A DNA stretch of 64,000 nt, taken from contig NZ_JAPEPI010000002.1 in assembly GCF_026340305.1 (NCBI RefSeq), positions 2,790,001-2,854,000 on the forward strand, written 5' to 3'. Of this stretch, positions 43,198 to 52,131 are shown piece after piece (the first letter of the stretch is position 1; every line of letters begins with the position of its first letter). Below the pieces are notes generated by a model that saw nothing but the letters and a program-made list of their open reading frames with translations, was not told the origin of the DNA and made no database searches. The DNA comes from Streptomyces sp. NBC_01381 (lineage in GTDB: Bacteria > Actinomycetota > Actinomycetes > Streptomycetales > Streptomycetaceae). The position numbers and the translations under genes are program-made.

Positions 43198-45306
43198 ATG
43201 ATCGAGGTCGGCGAGAACGGTCGTACGTGGCTGCTTTCCGGGCCCACCAGCAGCTACGCGCTGCGGCTCACGGCCCGCGACGAACTGCTGCATCTGCACT
43301 GGGGTCCCCGCATCGCCCTGGCCGACGCCGAGGCCCTCGCGGCGGAGCCGCTGCCTGCGGAGCGGGGCTTCGAGTCGGGGCTCGACGGGTGGGAGGAGTA
43401 TCCCGTCGAGGGCGGGCGGCGGTTCACGCGTCCCGCGCTCTCCGTGCGGGGTGCCGGGGTGCGCGGCACCGAGTGGCGGTTCTCCGGGGCCGGGACCGGA
43501 GAGGACGACGAGGCCGGGCAGGGCGAGCTGCGGCTTCAATTCAACGATTCCGCACACCAGTTGGCCGTCACGCTGGTCTACCGGATGCGCGGCGACATCA
43601 TCGAGCGCCATGCGGTCCTGCGTCACGAGGGGCCAGCGAGCGCCCCCGAGCTGGAGCTGCTCCGCGCCGACTCCGCCACCTGGACCCTGCCCACGCGCGA
43701 GCACTGGCGGCTCTCGCAGCTGCACGGCCGCTGGGCCGCCGAGTCGCAGCTGGTGCGGTCACCGGTCACGTACGGAGAGAAGGTCATCGGCAGCCGGCGC
43801 GGCCACACCGGGCATCAGCATCTGCCCTGGGTGGCGCTGGACGCGGAGGGGGCGACCGAGGAGCGCGGGGAGGTCTACAGCTGCGCGCTCGGCTGGTCGG
43901 GGTCGTGGCGGATCGCGGTGGCGCAACTGCCGGACGGGGCCGTGCAGATCACCGGCGGCAGCGGGTCCGACGACTCCGGGCAGCTGCTCCTCGCGCCCGG
44001 CGAGGAGTGCGTGACGCCCGTCTTCGCGGGGCTGTGGAGCGACGGCGGCTTCGGGGGCGCGAGCCGGGCCTGGCACGCCTATCAGCGGGAGCACGTGATC
44101 CCCGACGCCGGTGTGACGCGGCCCGTGCTCTACAACTCCTGGGAGGCCACCGGCTTCGACATCGCCGAGGACCAGCAGCGGGCGCTCGCCGAGCGGGCGG
44201 CGGCGATGGGCGTGGAGCTGTTCGTGGTGGACGACGCGTGGTTCGGGCAGCGGGTCAGCGACCGTGCCGGGCTCGGCGACTGGACCCCCAATCCGGACCG
44301 CTTCCCCGGCGGTCTGAAGCCCCTCGCCGACGAGGTGCACGCCCTGGGCATGAGCTTCGGGATCTGGGTCGAACCGGAGATGGTGAACCCCGACAGCGAC
44401 CTCTACCGCGCCCACCCCGACTGGGTGCAGCACCACCCCGGACGCGACCGCACCGAGTTCCGCAACCAGCTCGTCCTCAACCTCGCCCGCGAGGACGTCC
44501 AGGAGTATCTCTGGGAGCGGCTCGACGCGCTGCTCTCCAGCGCCCCGATCGACTATGTGAAGTGGGACTTCAACCGCAGCTTCACCGACCCCGGCTGGCC
44601 GGGCGAGCGCTATCCGCAGCGGATCTGGCACGACCATGTGCACGCCCTGTACGCACTGGTCGACCGGCTGCGGGCCGCGCATCCCGGCGTGGCCTTCGAG
44701 TCCTGCTCGGGCGGCGGCGGCCGGATCGACCTCGGGATCCTCTCCCGTACCGACCAGGTGTGGACCTCAGACAACACCGACCCGCTCGACCGGCTCACCA
44801 TCCAGCACGGCTTCAGTCAGCTGCACCCCGCCCGAGTCATGGCCGCCTGGGTCACCGACAGCCCGAACACTCAGCTCAACGACCGGGTCAGCGGCCTGCG
44901 CTTCCGCTTCGTGAGCGCCATGGCGGGCGTACTCGGCATCGGCGGCGACCTCACGGAGTGGACCGAGGGCGAGCTGGCCGAGGCGGGTGAGTGGGTGAGC
45001 CTCTACAAGGAGATCCGGCCCGTGGTGCAGCTCGGCGACCTCTACCGGCTGCGCCCGCCCGAGGACTCGCTCAGCGCGGTGCAGTACGTCCACGGCGACG
45101 AGACCGTCGTCCTCGCGTGGCTGCGGGCGCAGTCCTACGGGGAGCCGTCGCCCCGGGTGCGGCTGCGGGGCCTCGACCCCGCGGCGGCCTACGTCTGCCA
45201 GGGCACCGGCGTCGTCCACCGGGGCGCGGTGCTGCTGCACCACGGGCTGCGGACGGGGCTGCGCGGTGACCTGGACGCGGCGGTGTTCCGCTTCCGCAGG
45301 ATGTGA
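43198..45306 (+). CDS. Alpha-galactosidase, glycoside hydrolase family 36
   Basis: A 702-residue retaining alpha-galactosidase. The catalytic nucleophile is Asp457 in KWDFNR, the acid/base is Asp525 in TSDNTD, and SCSGGGGRIDLGIL lies between them. The N-terminal beta-sandwich of about 330 residues is typical of GH36. No signal peptide is present, so it is cytoplasmic and would act on imported melibiose- or raffinose-type sugars. No sugar transporter is adjacent. ATG at 43198 gives the family start. The upstream region contains TTGCCTCA half-sites. Confidence 0.94.
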   Translation: MIEVGENGRTWLLSGPTSSYALRLTARDELLHLHWGPRIALADAEALAAEPLPAERGFESGLDGWEEYPVEGGRRFTRPALSVRGAGVRGTEWRFSGAGTGEDDEAGQGELRLQFNDSAHQLAVTLVYRMRGDIIERHAVLRHEGPASAPELELLRADSATWTLPTREHWRLSQLHGRWAAESQLVRSPVTYGEKVIGSRRGHTGHQHLPWVALDAEGATEERGEVYSCALGWSGSWRIAVAQLPDGAVQITGGSGSDDSGQLLLAPGEECVTPVFAGLWSDGGFGGASRAWHAYQREHVIPDAGVTRPVLYNSWEATGFDIAEDQQRALAERAAAMGVELFVVDDAWFGQRVSDRAGLGDWTPNPDRFPGGLKPLADEVHALGMSFGIWVEPEMVNPDSDLYRAHPDWVQHHPGRDRTEFRNQLVLNLAREDVQEYLWERLDALLSSAPIDYVKWDFNRSFTDPGWPGERYPQRIWHDHVHALYALVDRLRAAHPGVAFESCSGGGGRIDLGILSRTDQVWTSDNTDPLDRLTIQHGFSQLHPARVMAAWVTDSPNTQLNDRVSGLRFRFVSAMAGVLGIGGDLTEWTEGELAEAGEWVSLYKEIRPVVQLGDLYRLRPPEDSLSAVQYVHGDETVVLAWLRAQSYGEPSPRVRLRGLDPAAAYVCQGTGVVHRGAVLLHHGLRTGLRGDLDAAVFRFRRM

Positions 45307-45429
45307 GCGGCTCGGCGGACCACCGCGTATTCCGGCTTGGAACAATCTTGACCGGTGGCCTATCTCACCCCCCGTCAACCCCTCCCTACGGTGGCGTAGG
45401 TCACTTGACGAGGTGAAAGATGTGACGAC

Positions 45430-46248
45430 GTGACAGCAGAGTCGACATCCTTCATTCGTGACACATTCACCTCCTACGCAGCGGTCGGCGACAGCTTCAC
45501 CGAGGGGGTGGGGGACCCGGGGCCCGACGGCGCGTTCGTCGGCTGGGCCGACCGTCTCGCCGTCCTGCTCGACGACCGGGTGCCCGAGCACACCTTCCGG
45601 TACGCCAATCTCGCCGTACGAGGCAAACTCCTCGACCAGATCGTCGCGGACCAGGTGCCGAAGGCCAGGGAGTTCGCCCCCGACCTGCTGACCTTCTGCG
45701 CCGGCGGCAACGACATCATCCGTCCCGGCACCGACCCGGACGAGGTGGCCGAGCGGTTCGAGCGCGCGGTCGCCGACCTCACCTCGGCGGTCGGCACCGT
45801 CATGGTGACCACCGGCTTCGACACCCGCAGTGTCGCCGTGCTCAAGCATCTGCGCGGCAAGATCGCCACGTACAACATGCATGTCCGCGCGATCGCCGAC
45901 CGCTACGGCTGCCCCGTGCTCGACCTGTGGTCGCTCAAGACCGTCCAGGACCGGCGCGCCTGGGACGGCGACCGGCTGCACCTCTCCGCCGAGGGGCACA
46001 CGCGCGTGGCGCTGCGCGCGGGACAGGTCCTCGGCCTCGACGTGCCCGCGGACCCCGACCAGCCGTGGCCGCCGCTGCCGCCCCGGAACACCCTCGAAGT
46101 GCGGCGTGATGACATCCACTGGGCGCGCGAGTACCTGGTGCCGTGGATCGGGCGGCGCCTGCGGGGCGAGTCGTCCGGGGACCATGTGGAGGCGAAGGGG
46201 GCCGTGGACCCGTACACCGTCAGGATGCACATCGAGTCGGCGTCCTGA
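45430..46248 (+). CDS. SGNH/GDSL-type hydrolase
   Basis: A 272-residue SGNH esterase or lipase. Block I is AAVGDSFTEGVGD with catalytic Ser22; block III is FCAGGNDI with the oxyanion-hole Asn; block V is DRLHLSAEGH with the Asp/His pair. No convincing signal peptide follows the GTG at 45430, so it is probably cytoplasmic, although the ribosome site (GAGGTGAAAG) is about 10-20 bases upstream and the start is uncertain. The substrate is unknown. It stands alone on the plus strand, facing the TetR gene. Confidence 0.9.
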   Translation: MTAESTSFIRDTFTSYAAVGDSFTEGVGDPGPDGAFVGWADRLAVLLDDRVPEHTFRYANLAVRGKLLDQIVADQVPKAREFAPDLLTFCAGGNDIIRPGTDPDEVAERFERAVADLTSAVGTVMVTTGFDTRSVAVLKHLRGKIATYNMHVRAIADRYGCPVLDLWSLKTVQDRRAWDGDRLHLSAEGHTRVALRAGQVLGLDVPADPDQPWPPLPPRNTLEVRRDDIHWAREYLVPWIGRRLRGESSGDHVEAKGAVDPYTVRMHIESAS

Positions 46249-46263
46249 GCCGTCCGCCGACGC

Positions 46264-46878
46264 TCAGGCTGTCGTGGGGCGGGCCGGGGCGAGGCCCAGT
46301 TCGCGGTCGAGGGCCTCGTCCACCCAGGCGCGCATCCTGCCGCGCGGGACCGTTCCCTCGTACGCCGTCTGCTGGACCGCGAGGCCGTCGAGCAGGGCGG
46401 TCAGACGCAGCGCCGCGCCCTGAGGGTCGGGGCAGCGGAACTCGCCCGCGGCGACGCCTTCGGCGATGACCTCGGTGATCGCCGCCTTCCACTGCTGGTC
46501 GAGGTCGCGGGTGACCGTGCGCAGGGTGGGCTCGCGCAGTGCGGCGGACCAGCCCTCGATCCACAGGCGCCAGCCCTTGGCCTGGCCGGTGGGCGCGTAC
46601 CAGCGGACGGCCGCGCGCAGCCTGCGCTCCGCCGTGGTGCGGCGGCCCAGGAGGGCGCGCAGATGGGCCAGGTCGCCCTCGGCGGCGTGCGCGAAGGCGG
46701 CGGCTACCAGGTTCTCCTTGGTCGAGAAGTGGTAGAGCACCAGGGCGTTGCTCACCCCCAGCGCGGCCGCCACGTCCGCGATGCGTACGGCGGCCACGCC
46801 GCGCACCTCGATCTGTTCGACGGTGGCGGACAGGAGCTCCGCACGCCGTTCCGCCACGCTCAACCGCACCCTTGCCAC
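46264..46878 (-). CDS. TetR family regulator
   Basis: A 204-residue repressor-type protein. The helix-turn-helix is in residues of about 10-60 (ELLSATVEQIEVRGVAAVRIADVAAALGVSNALVLYHFSTKENLVAAAF), close to BetI/TetR types. The C-terminal part is a helical ligand/dimer domain. GTG at 46878 was used; no strong ribosome site is visible. It lies 35 bases after the amino-acid dehydrogenase gene on the same strand, so the two may be co-transcribed. It may then act on the perfect palindrome at 48121-48146. Confidence 0.88.
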   Translation of the reverse strand: MARVRLSVAERRAELLSATVEQIEVRGVAAVRIADVAAALGVSNALVLYHFSTKENLVAAAFAHAAEGDLAHLRALLGRRTTAERRLRAAVRWYAPTGQAKGWRLWIEGWSAALREPTLRTVTRDLDQQWKAAITEVIAEGVAAGEFRCPDPQGAALRLTALLDGLAVQQTAYEGTVPRGRMRAWVDEALDRELGLAPARPTTA

Positions 46879-46913
46879 GTCGGGCAGCCTATCCACGGGG
46901 AGGGGCGGGCCAC

Positions 46914-48113
46914 CTACGGGGCGTCCTTTCTCGGAGTCGCGTACCACCCGAAGCGGTCCGCGATCTCCGGGAGGCGGTCCGCGACCAGGGCGTGTGCGGC
47001 GGCGCGCGGTGTGGTGCCGTCCGCTTCCGCCCGCCCCAGTGTCCGCTCGACCAGCGCCCGCATCGAGCGGCGGATGTGCGCGAACGCCTCGTCCGGGTCG
47101 GCGCCGATGTCGCCGAACAGCGTCCACCACCACCAGGCGTTGGTGCCGGAGTTGACGACCACGTCAGGCAGCACGGTGACGCCGCGCGCCGCCAGGAGGT
47201 TCTCCGCCTCCGGCAGGACCGGCATGTTGGCCGCCTCCGCGATCCAACGGGCCGTGATCCGCTGCTGGTTCACCTCGTCGATCGCGTACGACACCGCTGC
47301 GGGGACCAGGATCTCCGCCTCCGTGGAGAGCCAGGACTCGCCCGGCAGTTCGCGGTCCCCGGGGCGCAGGGCCGCGCGGTCCACGGCGCCGTGCGCGTCC
47401 CGGGCGGCGAGCAGCGCCTCCACGTCGAGCCCCGCCGGATTGGCGATCGTGCCCCTGACATCGGCGACGGCCACGATCGCCAGTCCCGCGCGAGCGAGGA
47501 AGCGCGCGGTCGCGCCACCCATGGTGCCCAGGCCCTGCACGGCCACGCGCGCGCCCGCGTGTGCGTGGCCCGCCCGGTCGAGCGCCGCAAGGACCGCTTC
47601 GGCGACTCCGCAGCCGCCGACCAGCTCGTCGAGGCCCAGGCCGTCCACCCGCACGGCGAAGGCGTCCGCCAGACGGGCGCGGGCCTCGGTCTCGTCCTCC
47701 AGGAGCGGGTGGACCGCCTGGATCGTGGAGACGAGCCCCGCCTCCCGCGCCGCCTTGTCGACCAGGTCCTGCGTCAGGCCCAGGTCCTCGCCCGTGGTCC
47801 AGGCGTGCTCTACGTAGGGGCGCATCGCCCGGAGGTAGCGCACCAGGACGTCGTACGCCTCCGGGGAGCGCGGATCGCAGTCGATGCCGCCCTTGGCTCC
47901 GCCGAGCGGGACGTAGCGGGCGCTGGGGTCGTAGTGCAGGGCCTCCTTCATCGTCATGCCGCGGGCAAGTCCTGTGACCTCGTCGAGGGTGCAGCCGGGG
48001 CGCATCCGGAGCCCGCCGCTGCAGACGCCGCGGACGAGGCGGTCGACGACGAGGAAGCCCTGGCGGCCGGTGACGTGGTCGGTCCAGGTGAGGGAGAGCA
48101 AGGGGGCGGGCAT
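46914..48113 (-). CDS. Glu/Leu/Phe/Val dehydrogenase family enzyme
   Basis: A 399-residue NAD-dependent amino-acid dehydrogenase. The glycine-rich catalytic-lysine region is YVPLGGAKGGIDCDPRS. The nucleotide fold is VAVQGLGTMGGATARFLARAG, and the family DVVVNSGTNAWWWW segment is present. The WWWW run is unusual to the eye but in the region where these enzymes vary. It would deaminate a branched or acidic amino acid reversibly; specificity is not readable. AGGAG is six bases before the ATG and is partly inside a perfect palindrome, which could control translation as well as transcription. Confidence 0.88.
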   Translation of the reverse strand: MPAPLLSLTWTDHVTGRQGFLVVDRLVRGVCSGGLRMRPGCTLDEVTGLARGMTMKEALHYDPSARYVPLGGAKGGIDCDPRSPEAYDVLVRYLRAMRPYVEHAWTTGEDLGLTQDLVDKAAREAGLVSTIQAVHPLLEDETEARARLADAFAVRVDGLGLDELVGGCGVAEAVLAALDRAGHAHAGARVAVQGLGTMGGATARFLARAGLAIVAVADVRGTIANPAGLDVEALLAARDAHGAVDRAALRPGDRELPGESWLSTEAEILVPAAVSYAIDEVNQQRITARWIAEAANMPVLPEAENLLAARGVTVLPDVVVNSGTNAWWWWTLFGDIGADPDEAFAHIRRSMRALVERTLGRAEADGTTPRAAAHALVADRLPEIADRFGWYATPRKDAP

Positions 48114-48120
48114 GGCGCGC

Positions 48121-48146
48121 TCCTACTGAATGGAGAATCAGTAGGA
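48121..48146. promoter_or_regulatory. Perfect 9-base palindrome overlapping the ribosome site of the amino-acid dehydrogenase gene
   Basis: TCCTACTGA - eight bases - TCAGTAGGA. On the minus-strand transcript its 3' arm contains the AGGA of the Shine-Dalgarno sequence, ending seven bases before the start codon. It has the size of a TetR operator, and as RNA it would pair the ribosome site into a stem. Confidence 0.65.
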
Positions 48147-48173
48147 GTACATCACGCGGTGCGAGGGTTGCCG

Positions 48174-48257
48174 ATGGTGCCCCGTTACGCGGAGGCGGCC
48201 GATGACGATCCCTTCGGACGGCCGCTGCCGGAGGCGGTGCACATAATGGAGGCCTGA
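48174..48257 (+). CDS. Possible 27-residue small protein
   Basis: ATG at 48174 follows GAGGG at six-base spacing and reads 27 residues (MVPRYAEAADDD...HIMEA) to TGA. The product is acidic with no membrane segment. It ends 22 bases before the metallo-hydrolase start, so it could be a leader peptide or small partner, or simply a chance frame. I recognise no family. Confidence 0.35.
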   Translation: MVPRYAEAADDDPFGRPLPEAVHIMEA

Positions 48258-48279
48258 TCTACCCCTTCCAGGAGGTGCT

Positions 48280-49485
48280 GTGTCCCGTTCGCTGAGCTCT
48301 GGGCTCCGCTCGCTCAGGACCGCTGCCTTCGGCGCGGATCCGGCCGGAGAGCGGCTCGCACGGATCCACAGATCGCCGAACTTCGCCGACGGTTCCTTCC
48401 AGAACCCCGTAGGGGCGCAGAGTCGCCCCTCCGGTTCGACGGCTGTGGAGTTCGCGAAGGTCTACTTCCGTAAGGAGGAGCGGCTGCGGCGCAGCCCCAC
48501 GGGCACCGTGCCCGTGCACGCCACGACCCTCGCCGACCTTGCCAAGCCCCCGGCCAGTGGGCTGCGGCTCACCTGGATGGGGCACTCCAGCGTGCTCGCC
48601 GAGATCGACGGGCGGCGTGTGCTCTTCGACCCGGTGTGGGGTGAGCGGTGCTCGCCGTTCTCCTGGGTCGGGCCCAAGCGGCTGCACCCCGTGCCGGTGC
48701 CGCTCGCGGCGCTCGGCCCGGTGGACGCGGTGGTCATCTCGCACGATCACTACGACCACCTCGACATGCCCACGATCAAGGCCCTGGCCGGCACGGGCAC
48801 GGTGTTCGCGGTCCCGCTCGGCGTCGGCGCCCACCTGGAGCGCTGGGGCGTACCCGCCGACCGGCTGCGCGAGCTCGACTGGCACGACTCCACGAAGGTG
48901 GCGGGCCTGACCCTGACGGCGACGCCCGCACGCCATTTCTGCGGCCGCGGCCTGCGCAACCAGCAGCACACGCTCTGGGCGTCCTGGGCCGTCACGGGTC
49001 CCGAGCACCGGATCTACCACAGCGGGGACACCGGCTATTTCCCCGGCTTCCAGGACATCGGCGCGCAGCACGGGCCCTTCGACGCCACGATGATCCAGAT
49101 CGGGGCCTATTCGGAGTGGTGGCCGGACATCCACATGACGCCCGAGGAGGGCATGCGCGCCCACCTCGACCTCCAGGGCGGCCGCCCGTCGGGCGTGCTG
49201 CTGCCGATCCACTGGGGCACCTTCAACCTCGCCCCGCACCCGTGGTCGGAGCCGGGCGAGGGCACGGTCGATGCGGCCTCCCGCGCGGGGGCACGGATCG
49301 CGCTGCCGGTGCCGGGCCAGCCGTTCGAGCCCGCGGCGGACTTGGTCCCCTCGGAGCCGTGGTGGCGCGGCGTCGCAGTCGAGCCGGGCGGCGGATGGCC
49401 CCGGGTGGTGCCGGGCGCCCCGGGCACCAGGCACTCCGAGGACGCCGAAGACACCGGGGAGCCGGAGGCGGCGCGGGTCGGCTGA
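48280..49485 (+). CDS. MBL-fold metallo-hydrolase (NAPE-PLD/UlaG-like)
   Basis: A 401-residue metallo-beta-lactamase-fold hydrolase. The metal motif HDHYDHLD is clear, with WMGHSSVLAEIDGRRVLFDPVW before it and YHSGDTGYFPGF and LPIHWGTF after it. These features fit the group related to N-acyl-phosphatidylethanolamine phospholipase D. The substrate may be a phosphodiester lipid, but that is inference. GTG at 48280 is preceded by AGGAGG at short spacing. The last 40 residues are Gly/Pro/Glu-rich and probably disordered. Several hairpins follow the gene. Confidence 0.9.
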   Translation: MSRSLSSGLRSLRTAAFGADPAGERLARIHRSPNFADGSFQNPVGAQSRPSGSTAVEFAKVYFRKEERLRRSPTGTVPVHATTLADLAKPPASGLRLTWMGHSSVLAEIDGRRVLFDPVWGERCSPFSWVGPKRLHPVPVPLAALGPVDAVVISHDHYDHLDMPTIKALAGTGTVFAVPLGVGAHLERWGVPADRLRELDWHDSTKVAGLTLTATPARHFCGRGLRNQQHTLWASWAVTGPEHRIYHSGDTGYFPGFQDIGAQHGPFDATMIQIGAYSEWWPDIHMTPEEGMRAHLDLQGGRPSGVLLPIHWGTFNLAPHPWSEPGEGTVDAASRAGARIALPVPGQPFEPAADLVPSEPWWRGVAVEPGGGWPRVVPGAPGTRHSEDAEDTGEPEAARVG

Positions 49486-49505
49486 GAGAAGTCACGGGGA
49501 GCGGG

Positions 49506-49606
49506 GAGGGGCATCGCGGACGTTCGCGGTGCCCCTCGACCGGTTCGGGGCGGTCACGTACGACGTGGCCGCCCCGACGTCATGACCGCCCCCTTCCCCC
49601 GAAGGG
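49506..49606. terminator. Three consecutive hairpins after the metallo-hydrolase gene
   Basis: GAGGGGCA/TGCCCCTC (49506-49537), a 13-base-pair stem GGGGCGGTCACGT/ACGTGGCCGCCCC with a three-base loop and one wobble (49547-49575), and CCCTTC-CCCC-GAAGGG (49591-49606). Together they make a strong transcription barrier before the conservon. The remaining 263 bases up to 49869 hold no gene I can support; the conservon promoter must lie there, but I could not assign it. Confidence 0.65.
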
Positions 49607-49869
49607 AAAGCCCGTTCGCCGAGCCATGCGGCCCGGCTGGAACTGGCGTCCGAAGGTGCAATCGGACTGCCGTGCGAGATGTCATACCAGAGCGGGACCT
49701 CGGCCGCCGTACTTTGTCAACTGCCCCTCGCACATGATGCGTTGCCGACTACCGTGAGTTGCCGTCGGTCGACGCAAGGATCATCGGATGGTCCACACGG
49801 CCGGCACGGCGATGTCGCGAAACGGCCCTCGCGCGATCGTCGGAGCCCGCACCCTGACCGAGGACGCTG

Positions 49870-51627
49870 ATGTCTCACCTTCGCGCACCGGCCGCCCGCG
49901 CAGACCGCCGTGAAGGCGGCCGGCACGGCAGGCCCGGCAGCCGTACCATCGCGCCGCTGCCCGAGGCCCGGATACGTCCGCAGCTGCTGCGCATCGCCGT
50001 ACTGCCGCCCGTCGCCGTCGCGCTCTGCGCCGGCGCGGCCGTGCTCTTCGTCGTCCGGGAGACCGCCACCCCGCTCGCCCCCGCGCTGCTCGTCATCCTC
50101 GCCGCCGCCGGGGCCATCACCCTGGTGAGCGTCGTCATCGCGGCCGTCGCGGCCGACCGCGCCGCGAACTCCGTACGCGACCGTGTCGGCTCGCTGCGCC
50201 GCAGCACCGCGCGCGGGCAGGCCGAACTGCGGCGGGTCGTGGAGCAGTTGCGGCGCGGCGACGGACCGCCCGCCCGCACGGCGGTGCCGGCCCGATCCGC
50301 CCAGGACGGCGACGAGTTCGGGCTGCTCGCCGACGAGCTGAACCGCGCCCACGAGGTCGCCGTCAGCGTGGTCGTCCAGGCCTCGCAGCTCTCCAGCCAC
50401 GCGGGCAGCGAACAGAAGGTCGAGGTCTTCGTCAATCTGGCCCGGCGGCTGCAGTCGCTGGTGCACCGGGAGATCTCGCTGCTCGACGAGCTGGAGAACG
50501 ACGTCGAGGACCCGGAGCTGCTCAAGGGCCTCTTCCACGTCGACCATCTCGCCACCCGCATCCGCCGCCACGCCGAGAACCTCGCCGTGCTCGGCGGCGC
50601 CATCTCCCGGCGTCAGTGGAGCAAACCGGTCACCATGATGGAGGTGCTGCGCTCGGCCATCGCCGAGGTCGAGCAGTACTCGCGGGTCAAACTGGTGCCG
50701 CCGATCGACGGCACCCTGCGCGGGCACGCCGTCGCCGACGTCATCCACCTCCTGGCCGAACTCGTCGAGAACGCCACGGTGTTCTCCGCACCGCACACCC
50801 AAGTCCTGCTGCGCGCCAACCTGGTGACGGCCGGGCTCGCCATCGAGGTCGAGGACCGCGGCCTCGGCATGCCCGTGACCGAGCAGAACAAGATGAACCA
50901 CCTGCTCGCCGACCCCGACCAGGTCAATGTCGCGAGCCTCCTCCAGGACGGCCGCATCGGGCTCTACGTGGTCTCCGCGCTGGCCCGCAGACACGGCGTC
51001 GGGGTCCGCCTGCAGACCAACATCTACGGCGGCGTACAGGCCGTCGTCATCCTGCCGCAGGGGATGCTCGGAGCCGAACCGCAGAACGAGCCCGCCGCCG
51101 CCCCGCGCACCGCACCGCCGGGCGCCCCCGTCGGCGTACCGGAAACGGCACCGGCACCCCCGCAGGCCCCCCGCCCCGAACCGGTCGTCGTGCCGCGGCA
51201 GCCGCTGCGGGACGAGACCCCCGGCATGCCGGCGGCGAACGGCAACGGGAACGGGCCGCTGCCCGTACGCGGAGCGCGTGCGGACCGGCCCACGCCCGCC
51301 GAAGCCGTGCCGGGCATCCGGCCCGAGGACCGGCAGGCCGCGGCCGAGCACACGGGGACCCCGCCGGTCCCGCTCGGCGGCGCCGTGCACGGCCGGATGG
51401 ACCGGCCCCGGCTCCCCAAGCGGCGCGCCCAGGAGCACATCGCACCGCAACTGCGCGACACGACGCCGTCGCCGCGCCAGGACCCCGACTACCACGTCGG
51501 CCACGACCCGGGCCTGATGGCCGCCTTCCAGCGCGGCATCGGCCTCGCCGCCGCCCAGGAGACCCGCGACCCGGCACCCGGACCGGACTTCGGCATCCCC
51601 CGCGACAGGGGCGACCAGGGTGGCTGA
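49870..51627 (+). CDS. cvnA: Conservon sensor ATPase (CvnA-type histidine kinase-like protein)
   Basis: A 585-residue protein, first gene of a conservon. Two close membrane helices (about 42-62 and 69-95) leave almost no extracytoplasmic loop. A helical region and a GHKL ATPase follow: LLAELVENATVFSAPH is the N box, VEDRGLGMP the G1 box and GRIGLYVVSALARRHGV the G2 box. From about residue 400 the chain is Pro/Ala/Arg-rich and disordered. In known conservons this ATPase works with the roadblock, DUF742 and GTPase proteins at the membrane in a G-protein-like cascade. The lack of a sensor loop suggests it detects membrane or cytoplasmic signals. Confidence 0.93.
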   Translation: MSHLRAPAARADRREGGRHGRPGSRTIAPLPEARIRPQLLRIAVLPPVAVALCAGAAVLFVVRETATPLAPALLVILAAAGAITLVSVVIAAVAADRAANSVRDRVGSLRRSTARGQAELRRVVEQLRRGDGPPARTAVPARSAQDGDEFGLLADELNRAHEVAVSVVVQASQLSSHAGSEQKVEVFVNLARRLQSLVHREISLLDELENDVEDPELLKGLFHVDHLATRIRRHAENLAVLGGAISRRQWSKPVTMMEVLRSAIAEVEQYSRVKLVPPIDGTLRGHAVADVIHLLAELVENATVFSAPHTQVLLRANLVTAGLAIEVEDRGLGMPVTEQNKMNHLLADPDQVNVASLLQDGRIGLYVVSALARRHGVGVRLQTNIYGGVQAVVILPQGMLGAEPQNEPAAAPRTAPPGAPVGVPETAPAPPQAPRPEPVVVPRQPLRDETPGMPAANGNGNGPLPVRGARADRPTPAEAVPGIRPEDRQAAAEHTGTPPVPLGGAVHGRMDRPRLPKRRAQEHIAPQLRDTTPSPRQDPDYHVGHDPGLMAAFQRGIGLAAAQETRDPAPGPDFGIPRDRGDQGG

Positions 51628-51694
51628 CCCGCACCACACCGCAAGCACCACGTCTGCCACGGCAGACCCTCGTACCTCTAGGAGTCGATCGACC

Positions 51695-52129
51695 ATGGCG
51701 AGCGATGTGCAGACCAGCCAGGTATCCGACCTCGACTGGCTGATGAGCGGCCTCGTACAGCGCGTGCCGCACACCCACAGCGCGGTCCTGCTCTCCTCCG
51801 ACGGGCTCGTGAAGTCGGTCCATGGCCTCGACCCCGACAGCGCCGACCACATGGCGGCCCTCGCCTCCGGGCTCTACTCGCTGGGGCGCAGCGCGGGCGT
51901 CCGGTTCGGCGACGGCGGTGACGTACGCCAGGTGGTCGTGGAGCTCGACTCCACCCTGCTGTTCGTCTCGACGGCGGGATCGGGCACCTGTCTGGCGGTG
52001 CTCGCCGGGCGCGAGGCGGACGCGGCGGTGCTCGGCTACGAGATGGCGATGCTCGTCAAGAGCGTACGGCCGTACCTGATGACCGCACCCCGGCAGCCGG
52101 CCGGCGAACCCGCCCCGATGAGGCATTGA
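51695..52129 (+). CDS. cvnB: Conservon roadblock/LC7 protein (CvnB-type)
   Basis: A 144-residue roadblock/LC7-domain protein (LDWLMSGLVQRVPHTHSAVLLSSDGLVKSVHGLDPDSADHMAALASGL). Proteins of this fold act as regulators or scaffolds of small GTPases; here the partner is the GTPase encoded two genes on. ATG at 51695 follows TAGGAG and gives the usual length. An in-frame GTG at 51620 that overlaps the cvnA stop would add a 25-residue Ser/Thr-rich extension. Confidence 0.93.
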   Translation: MASDVQTSQVSDLDWLMSGLVQRVPHTHSAVLLSSDGLVKSVHGLDPDSADHMAALASGLYSLGRSAGVRFGDGGDVRQVVVELDSTLLFVSTAGSGTCLAVLAGREADAAVLGYEMAMLVKSVRPYLMTAPRQPAGEPAPMRH

Positions 52130-52131
52130 GC

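Noticed and set aside
43161..44990. A 609-codon alternative plus-strand frame within the alpha-galactosidase gene
   Set aside because: It is an Arg/Gly/Ala-rich off-frame translation of a gene whose true frame has all GH36 catalytic motifs.
49700..49760. TTGTCA at 49714 and TACCGT at 49750 as a conservon promoter
   Set aside because: The spacing of 30 bases between the elements is far too long for a sigma-70-type promoter.
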